Source: Scylla paramamosain
Taxonomy: Eukaryota; Arthropoda; Malacostraca; Decapoda; Portunidae
DNA length: 64,000 bases
NCBI RefSeq assembly: GCF_035594125.1
Contig: NC_087186.1
Coordinates: 1,400,228 to 1,464,227, forward strand
Direction of reading: 5' to 3'
Shown here: in pieces, positions 1 through 12,554 of the stretch
How the letters are laid out: every line of letters begins with the position of its first letter
How positions within the stretch are numbered: position 1 is the first letter of the stretch
The notes under the pieces: model-generated
What the model saw: the letters and a program-made list of their open reading frames with translations, nothing else
What the model was told of the DNA's origin: nothing
Databases searched by the model: none
Position numbers and translations under genes: made by a program

Positions 1-241
1 AGAAAGCTGACCCGAGAGTAGTGTCAGCTGTAAAGGGAGGCTGAACCTGGTCATAAAAGAACTGATCATGCCAGAATAAACTGGAAGCCCTTGTGGCTAT
101 ATTGGAAAGATAGTGTTGCTCGTGTGCCATTGTGTGTCGGTGTTCGGCCTAAACCATGGAAGGAAAGGCTGGTAGAAAGGATGGTTCCCAACGTGAGACC
201 CCTGCCTCTGCAGGAAAATATGAATATATGTATAAACTTTA
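1..241. other. unassigned sequence
   Basis: No domain, RNA gene or known repeat end was recognised here. Short open frames are present but show no family signature. It may be the tail of an element whose body lies left of the window. Confidence 0.4.
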
Positions 242-433
242 CTATCTATATATTTATAATACTATCTTATTATTTCTGTTATTATTTATTATAATTTCTT
301 TTATCATTCATGTGTTATTATTAATATGAATTCGATACTATCTATAAATGTATAATAGTATCTTATTATTTATATTATTATTCATTATAATTACTTTTAT
401 AATTCATGTGTTATTATTAATATGAATTCGATA
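242..433. repeat. 96-bp tandem duplication, AT-rich
   Basis: Two head-to-tail copies at 242-337 and 338-433. Both end in the same GAATTCGATA block (328-337 and 424-433), which gives a 96-bp period. The copies differ by scattered substitutions, so the duplication is not recent. Confidence 0.8.
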
Positions 434-465
434 ATAATTATCATAACATTTTTAACACAGTCTTA

Positions 466-620
<155 letters not shown>

Positions 621-717
621 CGGTTTATTATTTAAGCAGTTAACAAACTGAAAATGTACATAGAGGGAGGGAAAATACTTAACATTAATCCTAACGGTAA
701 GTCTAATCTAGAAGGGA

Positions 718-1020
718 CTATTGATTGATGGCTCGCACCATGGTGGGAATAGCACTGAGTCTGTACCGGTCCGTGCGCGGCGCCTTTAGGGGCGTTATCT
801 TGTTGTGGTGTCTGGTGGCACGGACCGGGCGAGGCGCATCAGGCGGCAGCATATTTCTGAAACGTGGATGATGCAGTAGTCCCCTTCCAAACTTCTCCAG
901 AGCATCTCGGTACCTGGTGGATAGTCTGGACAGACTCAGGGTGGTCAGGGCTTCTTCATAGGTGGTGTATGCAGGGCCAAGGATGACCCTGCACGCCCTT
1001 TTCTGCACTCTCTCTAGCTG
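718..1020 (-). pseudogene. LINE E1 C-terminal region
   Basis: A 96-residue open segment starts near QKRACRVILGPAYTTYEEAL and continues with LSRLSTRYRDALEKFGRGLL. This pattern (QKRACR.ILG, then short leucine-rich helices) is the usual region after the RT thumb in several APE LINE clades. It is in a different frame from the RT core upstream, so at least one frameshift lies between about 1020 and 1246. Confidence 0.75.
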
Positions 1021-1245
1021 TAGCTGTTGAGTGTGTGTGAGGGAGGAGGATCACGCTGGGGAGGCGTACATGAGTTTGGGGAGGATGAAGGTGAGGTACA
1101 CCCCCCTTAACTCATCTCTTGTCGTCCCCAGCGACTTGAGTCTGCGCAGCATGTACAGCCTGTAGGTAGCTGATCTTACGGTGCTGGCGACATGCTGCTT
1201 CCAGGTCAGATGGTCGTCCACCGTGACTCCGAGAAGCTTGGCACA

Positions 1246-2773
1246 TCAGACCACCTGGAGGGGGTGAGGGCCCACTGTGAGCTGGGGAGGGGGCACTGGT
1301 ACAGAGGAGGTGCAGAAATGCATCACCACCGTTTTGCTGTGGTTGATGGTCATCCTGCTCTCCTCCGTCCACGTCTGCAGTTGCTTCAGAATTGCTTGTA
1401 GTGGCGAGTAGTCCGGGTTCTTGGTGGAAGCTGGGACGCCCACGGTGCAGTCGTCCACATACTTCCAGCGATGGGGGGTGTCAGTGAGGGCGTCGTTAAT
1501 GAGGAGGAGGAAGCAAAGAGGACCAATCTTGGTCCCCTGGGGGACCCCACATGTCAGCTGTTGGAAATTAAAGACAGAGCCCTGATAGCGAACGGCCTGA
1601 CGCCTCCCTGTGAGGAAGTCGGCTAGCCACGCTCTCAGGTTAGGAGGGAGACCCAGGCTTACTGCCTTGCTGATGACAGCAGTGTGATCAACAAGATCAA
1701 AGGCTTTTTTGAAGTCCACAAAAGCAACAGCTAGAGAGGTGTTTCGCTTGTCCAGGTGGCTGTGGATGAATTCAAGGAAGCTGGTCAGGTAATGGGAGGC
1801 TTTAATATTTCCAAATTGTCTGATATCCACGGTATTACAAATTATGGTATAGGTCCCAGTCATATACAAAATCTTCACAAATAAGGCTAGGGATGGGGGT
1901 GATAGAGACTGGCCTGAGTTCATTGAGTGACTGTGGACTGGAGGTTTTGTGGATGGGGGTGACGTAAGATGTCTTCCAGTCCGCAGGGCAAGAGTGTTTG
2001 GAGAGTGAGGCGTTTATTATGGAGCATAGCGGTGTTGCTAGCTCTACAGCAAATTCCTTGTAAATTTTTATAGGAAGGTCAGTGGGTGTGGTGGATCTTG
2101 GTTTGAATTTGAGTATTCTTTTAAAAACATCCACCGCCTGGACACTGGGAGGATGGGAGGGAGCAGGAAGATAGGCAGGAAGCGGAGTGGTGTGGAGGGG
2201 AGGAAAGGTTTGACAGATAGCAGCAAAGTGATCGTTCATCTCCTGAGCCGCGGGATTAGCAGGAAGGTGTGAAGTGCAAGGAAGAGATGAAGTGTGCTTT
2301 TGTAGGCCACACAAAGCTTTGATCTTAGCGTACCACTGTCTGTTGTTGGTCAGCTTGAGGTGGTGTATCTTGTCTGGGTAATAGCTTGCCTTTGCAGCCT
2401 TAATCTCCCTGATCACTCTGTTTCTTAGTTTCCTGTATAGGACCGGGCTGGAGTGGAACACCCAGGTCCGCTGACGCATGAGTCTTTTAATGCGGGGCGT
2501 CATCCAGGGGGCATCAGACGGGTGCGTTGTGACGCTCTTGGCTGGGAAGTAGCGGTGGAATGCTTCTGTGGTGGTGGCGACGTAATTTTGCCATTTTAAG
2601 TGGACGTCTTCCACATCCAGCACCTCGGTCCACGGGTGTTGTGTCACCCACTGCCCAAACTCCCTCATGGCTGAGTCAGGCATGGGGCGGTGGGTCCTGG
2701 TGACAGCTGACCAGGGTGTCGAGGTGGTGGGTGTGGGTGTCCACAGTATGGAGAGGTGGGTGCTCCATCCCAT
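1246..2773 (-). pseudogene. LINE E1 reverse transcriptase
   Basis: Two overlapping frames (1835-2773 and 1246-1923) together cover the linker and RT. The upstream frame holds the linker and the start of RT (PADWKTSYVTPIHKTSSPQS, then NELRPVSITP). The downstream frame holds the catalytic motifs: FVDFKKAFD (motif A), CGVPQGTKIGPLCFLLLIND (motif B) and KYVDDCTVG (motif C, the YxDD box). The frames switch between about 1835 and 1923, so a small indel broke the gene there. The catalytic aspartates are present, but the copy cannot make one polyprotein. Confidence 0.9.
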
Positions 2774-2936
2774 GGGAGGCAGCGGCTTGGGGGGGCGAGT
2801 GCTGCTGGCCCAGGTCTGTCAGTATAAGGTCGAGGATGGCTTGCTGGTGGGTGGGGAAGTCCACGACCTGGGTGAGGTGTAGCTAGTGTAGGATATCGTT
2901 GATATCTAATCTGTTAAAGTCCAGGATACCTCACCC

Positions 2937-3215
2937 TCAGGGCATCAGCAGTGTTGATGATGTGAGCGGTGAGTAACTGTGCTGTGGCGGCTCGTGGGGG
3001 GGTGGTACCCGACGCACACGATGATGGAGGCCATGTTGCTGGGATGGGAGGGGGGCGTAACTCTCACCCACAGGGCCTCCCCCCCGGCAGGAATATCGAC
3101 AGGGAGGTGTGAAGGGCTGAGGGCAGAGCGGCAAAAAACGGCCACTCCCCCCCGCCTGCGTCCTGTCCTGAGGTGATGGTAGAGCTGGTAGTCCTGCATC
3201 GTGCACACCTCAGGA
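2937..3215 (-). pseudogene. LINE E1 APE endonuclease fragment
   Basis: The minus strand encodes a piece with RRGGVAVFCRSAL followed by LWVRVTPP and IIVCVGYHPP. This is the central strand pattern of an APE-like endonuclease (GGVAV...Y.PP). The N-terminal catalytic part is missing because the element stops at the (CA)n tract. Frames change again between this block and the RT linker. Confidence 0.75.
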
Positions 3216-3223
3216 ACAATCTG

Positions 3224-3224
<1 letters not shown>

Positions 3225-3304
<80 letters not shown>
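3225..3304. repeat. (CA)n microsatellite, interrupted
   Basis: About 80 bp of CA repeat with one CCC interruption near 3270. It sits exactly between the truncated 5' end of LINE E1 and the 3' tail of LINE E2. Confidence 0.95.
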
Positions 3305-3306
<2 letters not shown>

Positions 3307-3329
3307 TTAGATTAGATTAGATTAGATAA
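3305..3329 (-). repeat. pentanucleotide 3' tail of LINE E2
   Basis: Five GATTA units on the plus strand, which read TAATC repeats at the 3' end of the minus-strand LINE E2. An AATAAA-like signal lies just upstream in element orientation (about 3330-3336). Short tandem tails in place of poly(A) are known for several LINE clades. Confidence 0.8.
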
Positions 3330-3841
3330 GTTTATTGACCACAGCGTACATAAAGATATACAAGGATTATTATTATTATTTTATATGATCACAAATTTCA
3401 TTAACATTATATACTAAAAATAAAATACTACTGTAGTCCATACGACTGATAAATACTGGGTTAAAGTTAAAAATATTGTAACAAAACCAGACAGTAAAAT
3501 TGTAACACATAAACACATAAACTGCACTACTGATGCAAATAAAATTGCATAATATATTACACAAAGGTAAAGATTCCATAACTAATTTTCTTTTAAAAAG
3601 CATTAAACGAATAAAAACACAAAGACCAAATAGAAAAAAACTATAAAAAGTGGTATAACATAGAAACGCATAATTTCTTTGTACCAAAACTATGCACTAT
3701 AAAGCTCTCCAAAAAGGACCGATTTAAATACTAAGAAAAATTTTTTTACAACCAGCCATATAAAATATAAAACTATGACATGCACCCTCTAAATTTTGGA
3801 CAAATATAACATATTTATCTTACAGTGGATTACAGAAAGTG

Positions 3842-6800
3842 TTAACAATACAGTTGTAACATCTTATGTATAATATCACAACATTTTGCATTCGGCATGG
3901 AAAATAAATCCTGTATAGAGCTGAAACCATGTTGTTGTCTGAGGTGTTGTGTGTGTGGACAGTGTTGAGCTACATGTTGTTCTGTCTGTACGTCCCCACA
4001 CACACACACACACGTTCCTCCAGGGGCAGACGGCCACGCCCACGCCTGTTCCACCTGCCTGTCTCCACGGCCAGGCTGTGGCCACTCACCCTGAACCGTG
4101 TGAATGACACTCTATGTATGTCGTTTATCGTGTGTCTTGTTGTGTATATGTCATGTACTGCTAAGTCAGGGTTCATCATCTTATACACTAAGCATCTTGA
4201 GGCTACAGAGTGAGAGATGGCATCATGAACATTTCGCAATAAAGTAGACTTATGCGGCATGGCAGTGTGTACCATTTGTGCTATCAACTTCCCCGCTGGA
4301 GTGTTCATTGCAAATGAAGATCTTATTGCGAAAATTAATAGGTCGTCAAACATGTTCATTCTTTCTGACCACATTTCATGGTAGAATTTATGTTGCTTAT
4401 GCTGGATCCAATCTACAAGCGTGGGATATCCTAACTCGGCACAGCAAACTATGTTCGGTGTTGTCCTCCTCACGTTCAGTAACTCCTTCATAGCCCAAAT
4501 ATATAGCTTTGTGATGGGCTTTAAATCAGCACCGACCCAAGACTCTGAACCATACAGTAGTGAGGAGAGGAGGGCAGCATCAAACACACGTCGCTTAACA
4601 ATAAATGGGATGTCGTTGTTCTTACGTACAAACGAAACAAACTTTAGCACGTGACACAACTTGTTCCTGGCGTGAAGCTTGACAGCGGACGACACTGACC
4701 CGTCACAAGTGAACGGTGACCCCAAATATACATAGTGACTGCAGTGCTCGACTGTTTTGTCACCCACCTGGAACGGTTCAGCGTCGCCCGGTCCTCCACA
4801 TATAACAAAAAACTTGGTTTTACTGGCGTTCATTCTCATACCATATTCGTCACAAAATTCGTTCAAAATACATAGTTTTTTCATCATATTTGCTCGCGAG
4901 GTTGCCAGCAGTACCGTATCATCCATAAACAACAAGATGTGCAACCAGTCAATGAAAGTTTCACGCGTACATTTTTCTCGCATCATTTTTATTAGATCAT
5001 CAACATAAATGATAAACAAGAGACACGATGTAGACAAACCTTGCCTCACACCTACCGTAGATGTTATCACTACACATCCTAAAATACTCTCGGTTATTTG
5101 GTACATGGCACATATTGCTGCAAGCATAATCATTCCGCATCCTAGCCGTTTTAGTACTGTGAATAATTTATCTCTTCGTAATACATCATATGCTTTTGAG
5201 AAGTCTACAAAAGCAACAAACAACTTGTACTTCTTCCGCCTTGCTGAGTCTGTTATTAAGCGGAGAGTAACAATATGCTCAGTGCAACCGCGTTTTGGCT
5301 GTGCTCCAGCCTGCTCCCGACATGGTGTGTACCACAGACCCATCCTCCGACACAAAACCATGTCGTACACCTTAGCTATGGCATTCGTTACACTGATACC
5401 ACGGTAGTTGTCTGGGTTCATCCTGTCGCCTTTCTTAAATATGGTGAATATCTTTGCTCTTGTCCATGACTGAGGGTACAAAGCATTTAAAAATACATTG
5501 TTAAAAAGAGTGGCAATAGTTAAAATCAAATGAGCAGGCAAGAGTGAAAATATTCCTGGCGAAACACAATCTGGACCACAAGCTTTGTCCACCTTCATCT
5601 TCTTAATTTGGTCACAAATCTCAGCTGGGGTAATAGGGTCATCTAAGATCGGTATTTGTACATCTGTGCTAATGTCATTGTCTGAATTTATTTGTTGCGG
5701 ATTCAATACCTTCTCAAAATGCTCTTTAAATATTTCATCACTGGGAGAGTTCTCATTCACATGAGCTGAAACATCGAAGTTCCCCTTCCAATCTATTGCC
5801 TTCCATACCCTGCCATCGTCCTTGTCCTGCAAAATCCTCTCCCATTTACCCATATTATCCACACTATTTCCCACTTGTCTAACTCCATTCCTGCACCTCT
5901 CCGCACATTTGTACAACTCATTTGATAAAGTTTCTGCTACAATATCCACGTCATCCTCTAGGTTTATAGTAATATCAGCAATAGCATTTCCAAACCCCTC
6001 AATATTGATATCTGTGAAACGCACAGGCTTCTTAGAGCGTGTACGTTTAGCAACTTGTGTGTGAAGTGCAGAGTGGTCACCCAAGGCCAGTGCCCCCTCC
6101 AATATCTGGTCAAGGTTTACACGTGGACTTGTTATAGTGACAGAAACTGGGGCGTGGTCTGATGGTAAACCACTCTGCTGCAATACACGAAAATCATCTA
6201 TAAAGTTTAGCAGGTCTAAAGATGAAACACATGTATCTAATTCTGACACCCATTCTTGTCCTTTCCTAAATGTCTTCTCTCCGACAAAATGTTTACATGG
6301 TGTTTTAAGGTTATTTATAACTACTAAGTTATTATCAGCACAGAGAGAAGACAACAATTCTGTATTTGCATTAGACACATTAACATCATCCGCTATTATG
6401 GGATACGAGAGTGTTTCGTTGTGAGGTGGGTACAAATGAGTAAGTAGACCTCTTACGGCACTCCCGAAACGTGCATTCATATCACCCACAATTAGGTATC
6501 CCACCTCAGCATGGCATGAATACATTTTCTCTTGTATAGAGGCAAAAGAAAAACTTGAGAAATACGGGGAGTCACTAGGTGGGATGTAACCAAAACACAA
6601 CAAAACGCCTGGTACATTTCTAAGTCGCATCCACACCTGGTCCCCGTTTGACACATCTACGCTGTGCATCCACCGCGAGAGGGAGTTTCTGAGACATACT
6701 ACCACACCACCTCGTTCTGCTGACCCTACAACTGCGCCACTATATGATATATATCCTGGTATCTGCACTGGCAAGCTAGTTTTCACTTCAAGAAGACTTA

Positions 6801-6912
6801 TTATATCGTATTGAGTTAATACATTCAACACATTTTGCTTTTCCAATTTCGTATATATACCATTTACATTCCATGATATAATTTTCAGCTCCGACACTCG
6901 CTGTGGGTACAT
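3842..6912 (-). pseudogene. LINE E2 ORF2: APE endonuclease plus reverse transcriptase
   Basis: ORF2 begins at the ATG at 6912 (reading MYPQRVSEL). That ATG overlaps the ORF1 TGA by one base. The frame stays open for about 980 codons to 3970. The N-terminal third is an APE endonuclease (KIISWNVNGIY, then LLEVKTS, YLIVGDMNARFG and SDHAPVSV, carrying the Asn, Glu, Asp and His residues). The middle is RT with FVDFSKAYD (motif A), VGVRQGLSTSCLLF (motif B) and LLFMDDTVL (motif C, an FMDD variant of YxDD). Near 3997-4013 a CA repeat shifts the frame. The following frame (3842-4000) encodes CGDVQTEQHVAQHCPHTQHL, a Cys/His cluster typical of LINE C-termini. Apart from that shift, ORF2 looks intact. 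Confidence 0.9.
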
Positions 6913-7646
6913 CAAAAAGTTTGTGGCTTCCAGCTGTCAATTACACACCCGTCCTTGTATATCTTCCGTTCAAGGGGATCAAGACGGATGACACAGCCCA
7001 CATTTTCCGGTCTTTCTCTCTCCGTTTTTTCCACGTCTCGCAATCGTTGCCATTCCTTGCGTACCGATGGGTGGACATCTTTCTTGACAAAGATTTTCTT
7101 GAATGGTTCTCCCAGTTCTTTCAGGTTCTTGGCATGGTCGAGAATAGTTGGTCACTGGTTCTTGTCTCGCAGGGTGAAAAGGATGGGCCGGCAGCGGTCC
7201 CCACCTCCCCTCCCGAGCCTCCTATACGTCCCGTCCACGGCGCCAACCCCCATTGCGTCCCACACCTTGGTCAGCTTGGCATCATCTTGCGTGGCCCCGT
7301 CCAGTGCCTGTCTCTCGTCGGGTACACCCAGGACCACCACATTGTTTTCTCTCTCTTTTCGGTCCAGGCTTTCCATAAACCTTTGATGCTGGGCGATTAT
7401 TTCCTCTTGTTTCTCTAATTTTGCCTCCAAAGCAGAAATCTTTTTATTGGTAGCGTTATCAGGAGATGTTACCAGACGTTTCAGAGTGTCGAGTTCATTC
7501 ATCAACTCTGACAGTTTCTTCGTAATGTCTTCCAGATTCCCCCTCTCATCATTAGATGCTAATATGATGTCAATTAGTTCTTCTTTATTTATTCTCTGAA
7601 GTTGATTTCGCTGCATGCCTCTTATGTCTGTCATTTGTCTTGCCAT
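6912..7646 (-). pseudogene. LINE E2 ORF1: coiled coil plus RRM-like nucleic-acid-binding protein
   Basis: The reading starts at the ATG at 7646 (MARQMTDIRG). Residues of about 15-110 are a heptad-rich coiled coil (LSELMNELDTLKRL, then ALEAKLEKQEEI). An RRM-like strand follows (RENNVVVLGVPDE), as in L1-type ORF1 proteins that bind RNA and chaperone nucleic acids. At 7152-7154 an in-frame TGA stops the protein after about 164 residues. The same frame then stays open for about 79 more codons to the true end at 6912-6914. The stop is one C-to-T change from CGA, so I read it as a point mutation. Confidence 0.8.
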
Positions 7647-7754
7647 CTTAATGTTCCCTTAAGACTTGCTCCGTCACTAACAATATAAGCAAGTCACCCC
7701 TGCTTGACAGAGGAGAGAACGTGTAGGGAGGGTGTCGGCTGCTACTTGGCACCA

Positions 7755-7768
7755 CTGCGCATGCGCAG
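7755..7768. promoter_or_regulatory. 14-bp GC palindrome in the 5' region of LINE E2 (NRF-1-like)
   Basis: CTGCGCATGCGCAG is a perfect 14-bp palindrome about 110 bp upstream of ORF1. Its core, TGCGCATGCGCA, matches the published NRF-1 binding consensus. A role in LINE transcription is inference. Confidence 0.4.
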
Positions 7769-8005
7769 ACTGGAGTCTGGCTGCACAGGAGGGGTTTATG
7801 CTGGGCTTCTTCAATTTAACGTAACCATTCTGGCTAAGTCCAAAAACATGCTTCCACTCCTCACTCTTCTATAGATATAATGACCTCTCTTGTACCTTCT
7901 GGGATGTTTCCAGTGTTGTGGTGTCAGTAGTACAGGCTTTGCAGAGGTAGAAATGCAGGAGCTATCCATCTGTCTGTTTACCTGGTCGCCATCACACCAC
8001 ACACC

Positions 8006-8012
<7 letters not shown>

Positions 8013-8036
<24 letters not shown>

Positions 8037-8065
8037 CAGCGTGTGTGTGTGTGTGTGTGTGTGTG
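8013..8065. repeat. (AC)n-(GT)n inverted microsatellite, hairpin-forming
   Basis: An AC tract (to 8038) is followed by a GC spacer and then a GT tract (from 8041). The two halves are near-perfect reverse complements with only about 3 bases of loop, giving a stem of roughly 24 bp. It abuts the 5' end of copy A1. Confidence 0.9.
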
Positions 8066-8265
8066 GAGGAGGCAGTAGGCATCTGTCGAAACGATAATTA
8101 CTCCCAGTGAGATCTAAAGTAATGGATCAGGGGTGGCTGTGAACTTATCATTAAAAATAACTATGACCTCACTGAAGGTTTCCATTTGTGTCTAACAACA
8201 CAAGGGTGCAGTCACAGCCTTCCCTCTAAAGACAACTCTTTTCTCCACAGAAAACTACAAGCACC

Positions 8266-8268
<3 letters not shown>

Positions 8269-8341
<73 letters not shown>
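8269..8341 (+). repeat. (AC)n expansion inside the A1 5' UTR
   Basis: About 36 AC units lie where A3 and A7 have only six to eight. The flanks (CTACAAGCACCTAA and TTCACTCAAAAATT) match the same site in the other copies. The array therefore grew from a seed inside the LINE. Confidence 0.9.
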
Positions 8342-8343
<2 letters not shown>

Positions 8344-9553
8344 CACTCAAAAATTCAAATTTATCAAACGACCCCTACACCAGCCTTGGAGTCCCCATCT
8401 GGGAAGGGGACCACAACATTTCCCCAGGTCAAAATGCTCTTCTGTCAAGTTTCCTGACACCCACCTCAATTTTTTCTTCATTAACTTCTGCAATATTCGC
8501 GGACTAAGACCTAATTTATAGGCCTAGTTTGTAGAGCACCACCTCTCCTTTACTGAACATCATCTTCTTTTCCTCCTTGAAACTCAGATGTCTGAGGCAA
8601 CTGACAGTAGGCCCTTTTCTGTTCCCTCCTATTTTCTCTATCCTCATTTTCAATCCAAAGCTGGTTGTTGCTTTTATATCCACAACGACGTAAGCTGCTC
8701 TCGTGCCCACGCTTTTGAATCTTCCGAGTTTTCCACCATCTGGCTACGACTGAAGAATAACTCTCAAACTAAATTTTTATATGCTGTATACCTCTCACTT
8801 AACTCCTCTAAATATAAGAAATTCTTTGACTACTTAACTTCAAAAGTGCAGCACATTGTGACTCTTTCCCCTTTTGCAGAGATCTGCATAATTAGACTTC
8901 AATGATCACCACCAGCTTTGCCTTTCCTCTCCTTCACTGACCATCCAGGTGAACTAGCATTCAACTTTGCTACCCTCTATGACCTAGAGCAATTGGTGCA
9001 ACACCTTACTTATATACCTGACCGTCTTACGGTCTTACGCTAGATACGCCCAACATTTTTTTACCTTTTCCTGACCTTTAATCCTTCTGCTCATCCTGTC
9101 ACCGTCTCTTCTCCGTTGGGCTCCTCCAATCACAATATCACATCTGTATTTTGTCTTATCACTCTAATCCCTCCTCAAGATCCCTGTAAACGAAGATGCC
9201 TCTCCCGTTTTGCCTCTGCTAGTTGGGGGGACATGAGTAGGTATTCTGTTAATTTTCCTTGGAATGACTACTGTTTCCGTGTTAAAGACCCGTCTTTGTG
9301 TGCCGAGCACATAACAGAGGTGATAGTGTCTGGCATTGAGGCGTATATTCCTCATTCTTTTTCTCGAAACCTTACACACCTTACACAGCTTGTTTTCGAG
9401 ATATACATGATAGAGAGGTGGCCCACAAAAGGTACTTAAGCTTTCCATCACCAGAATCTCATGAACCTTATATTTTTGCCCAGAACCATGCCAAGTCTGT
9501 TCTCCAACTAGCCAAAAACTTCTTCATTAATAGAAAGTGTCAAAATCTTTTAA

Positions 9554-10780
9554 GATCTAACTCCCCTCGTGACTTCTGGCATCTTTTCAAATTCATCGCA
9601 TAGATGTTTTCTATGCCCTCGCTAGCCTAAACCCTCGGAAGGCAGAAAGCGGTGACCGTTCTAATCCCTCAAACTACCGTCCTTTTACTTTAATTTCCTG
9701 CCTATTTAAAGTTTTTAAATCTATCCTGAACAAGAAGATTCTTAAACATCTATTACTTAGGAGCCTTCTATCTGATCACTAGAATGGGTTCCGTCAAGGG
9801 CGCTCTATTGGTGATCTGGCTTTCCTTACTGAGGCTTGGTCATCCTCTTTTAGAAATTTTGGTGAAACTTTTGCTGTTGTCTTGGATATATCAAAAGCTT
9901 TTGATAAAGTCTGGAACAAAGCTTTGGTTTCCAAACTTCCCTCCTACAGCTTCTATCCTTCTCTCTGTAACTTCTTCTCAAGTTTCCTTTCTGACCATTT
10001 TATTGCTGCTGTGGTAGACAGTCACTGTTTTTCTCCTAAATCTCTTAACAATGATGTTCCTAAGGGTTAAATCTAACTCCCCTCATGAATTCTGGGACCT
10101 AGCCAAAAATATCTCCAATAACTTTGCTTTTTCTCCTTTCCCTCTATTTGAACCCGATTGCACCACTGCTATCACATCTATTATCTATTTCTAAAGCTGA
10201 ACTCTTTGCTCACACCTTTGCTTAAAACTCTACCTTGGATGATTGAGGGCTTGTTCTTCCCTCTCCTCCACTCTCTGACAACTTCATGTTACCTATTAAA
10301 ATTCTTCGCAATTATGTTTTCCATGCCCTCGCTAGCCTAAACCCTCGGAAAGCAGAAGACGGTGACGGTTCTAATCACTCAAACTACCGTCCTATTGCTT
10401 TAATTTTCTGCCTATCTGAAGTTTTTAAAATCTATTCTCAACCAGGAAGATTCTTAAACATCTATCACTTCACAGCCTTCTATCTGATCACCAGAATTGG
10501 TTCCGTTAAGGCCGCTCTACTGGTGATCTGGCTTTCTTTGCTGAAACTTGGTCATCCTCTTTTAGAGATTTTGGTGAAAATTTTCCTCTTGTCCTGGATA
10601 TATCAAAAAGCTTTTGATAGAATCTGGAACAAAGCTTTGGTTCCAAACTACCCTCCCACAGCTTCTATCCTTCCCTCTGTAACTTCATCGCAAGTTTCCT
10701 TTCTGACCGTTCTGTTGCTGCTGTGGTAAACGGTTACTGTTTTTCTCATAAATCTATTAACAGTGGTGTTTCTCAGGGTT
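9554..10780 (+). repeat. internal tandem duplication within copy A1
   Basis: Copy 1 (9554-10068) and copy 2 (10070-10780) both start at ATCTAACTCCCCTC and both end in the RT motif B region (D/GV..GG). Copy 1 lacks about 200 bp that copy 2 keeps. Both lack a ~150-bp block (after AACCCTCGGAA) that A3 and A4 retain. The RT motif A region (ISKAFDKVWNKAL in copy 1, SKAFDRIWNKAL in copy 2) therefore occurs twice. Confidence 0.85.
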
Positions 10781-11767
10781 CTGTCCTGTCATCCACTCTC
10801 TTTTTATTATTCATTAATGACCTTCCGAACCAAACTTCTTGTCTTATCCACTCCTACGCTGATGATACCACCCTGCACCTTTTCACGTCTTTTCATAGAC
10901 GTCCAACACTTCAGGAAGCAAACTTTTCATACATGGAAGCCCCACAACGCCTGACTTCTGATCTTTCTAAAATTTCTGATTGGAGGAAAGCAAACTTGGT
11001 GTTGTCCAAGGCCTTAAAAACTCAATTCCTCCATTTATCAACTCAACACAACCTCCCAGAGAAATATCCCCTCTTCTTCAGTGACACTCAGCTGTCCCCC
11101 TCTCCTACACTGAACATCCTCGGTCTGCCTTATAATCTGAGCTGGAATCTTTACATCTAATCTCTAGCTAACACAGCTTCTATGAAATTAGGCGCTCTGA
11201 GACGTCTCTGCCAGTTTTTCTTTCCCATCAGCTCCTAACTCTGTACAAGGACCTTATCCGTCCATGTATGGAGTATGCTTCACAAATATGAGTGGGTTCC
11301 ACTCATATCTCTCTTCTAGACCGGGTAGAATCAAAAGCTTTTTGTCTTATCAGCTCCTCTTCTCTAACCGACTATCTTCAGCCTCTCTCTCATCGCCACA
11401 GTGTTGCATCTCTAGCTGTCTTCTACCACTATTTTCATGCTAACTGCTCTTCTGATCTTGCTAACTGCATACCTCCCCTTCTTCCCCTTGCCTCGCTGCA
11501 CAAGACTTTCTTCTTTCTCTTACCCCTATTTTGTCAACCAGCATTCTCAACAATTGATCCATTTCTCTGGTAAACTCTGGAATTTCCTGCATTCTTTTGT
11601 ATTTCCATCTGCTTTTGACTTGAATTCCTTCAAAAGGGAGGTTTTAAGACACTTATCCTTCAACTTTTGACTACCGCTTTGGACCCTGTTTTGGGACTAG
11701 CATCTCAGTGAGCATTTTTTTTATTGGATTTTTTTTTTTTTTTTTTGCTCTTGGCCAGTGTCTCTCC

Positions 11768-12294
<527 letters not shown>

Positions 12295-12554
12295 TTTAGA
12301 TCTCTTAATGAAAACTCAGACATCAGATGTCTTCTGAAATGCCTTCACACACCACCTGACATGGCTTATCAGTAACAACAAACACTTTCATGAACTCCCA
12401 GAAATACCACTCATACCACCTAACCAGAAACAATGGACTACATGGGGATGTCTTAATCTTCGTTTCAAACACCCTGAAATGCTAGCAAATTGAGTAATTA
12501 ACAATTATATATCAAGACAAAAAATACCGTAAAAAAAAAACTTTAACTCACTAG
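12295..12554. other. unassigned sequence
   Basis: No clear domain. A short plus-strand stretch near 12420-12490 reads QKQWTTWGCLNLRFKHPEML. It might be an upstream part of the LINE endonuclease fragment that follows, but I cannot confirm a family. Confidence 0.3.

Larger units (their letters stand above)
3305..7810 (-). mobile_element. LINE E2, nearly full-length two-ORF non-LTR retrotransposon
   Basis: This is the most complete LINE here: a 5' region (about 7650-7810), ORF1 with a coiled coil and an RRM-like segment, ORF2 with endonuclease, RT and a C-terminal zinc-knuckle region, an AT-rich 3' UTR and a TAATC tail. The damage is small: one in-frame TGA in ORF1 and a dinucleotide-repeat frameshift near the ORF2 end. 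The L1-like ORF1 layout is visible. I do not assign a clade. Confidence 0.9.

Noticed and set aside
3376..3687. 103-codon minus-strand hydrophobic frame
   Set aside because: Falls in the AT-rich 3' UTR of LINE E2; composition explains the Phe/Ile/Tyr-rich reading.
4278..6424. Plus-strand frames of 60-132 codons
   Set aside because: Antisense to LINE E2 ORF2; no motif of their own.
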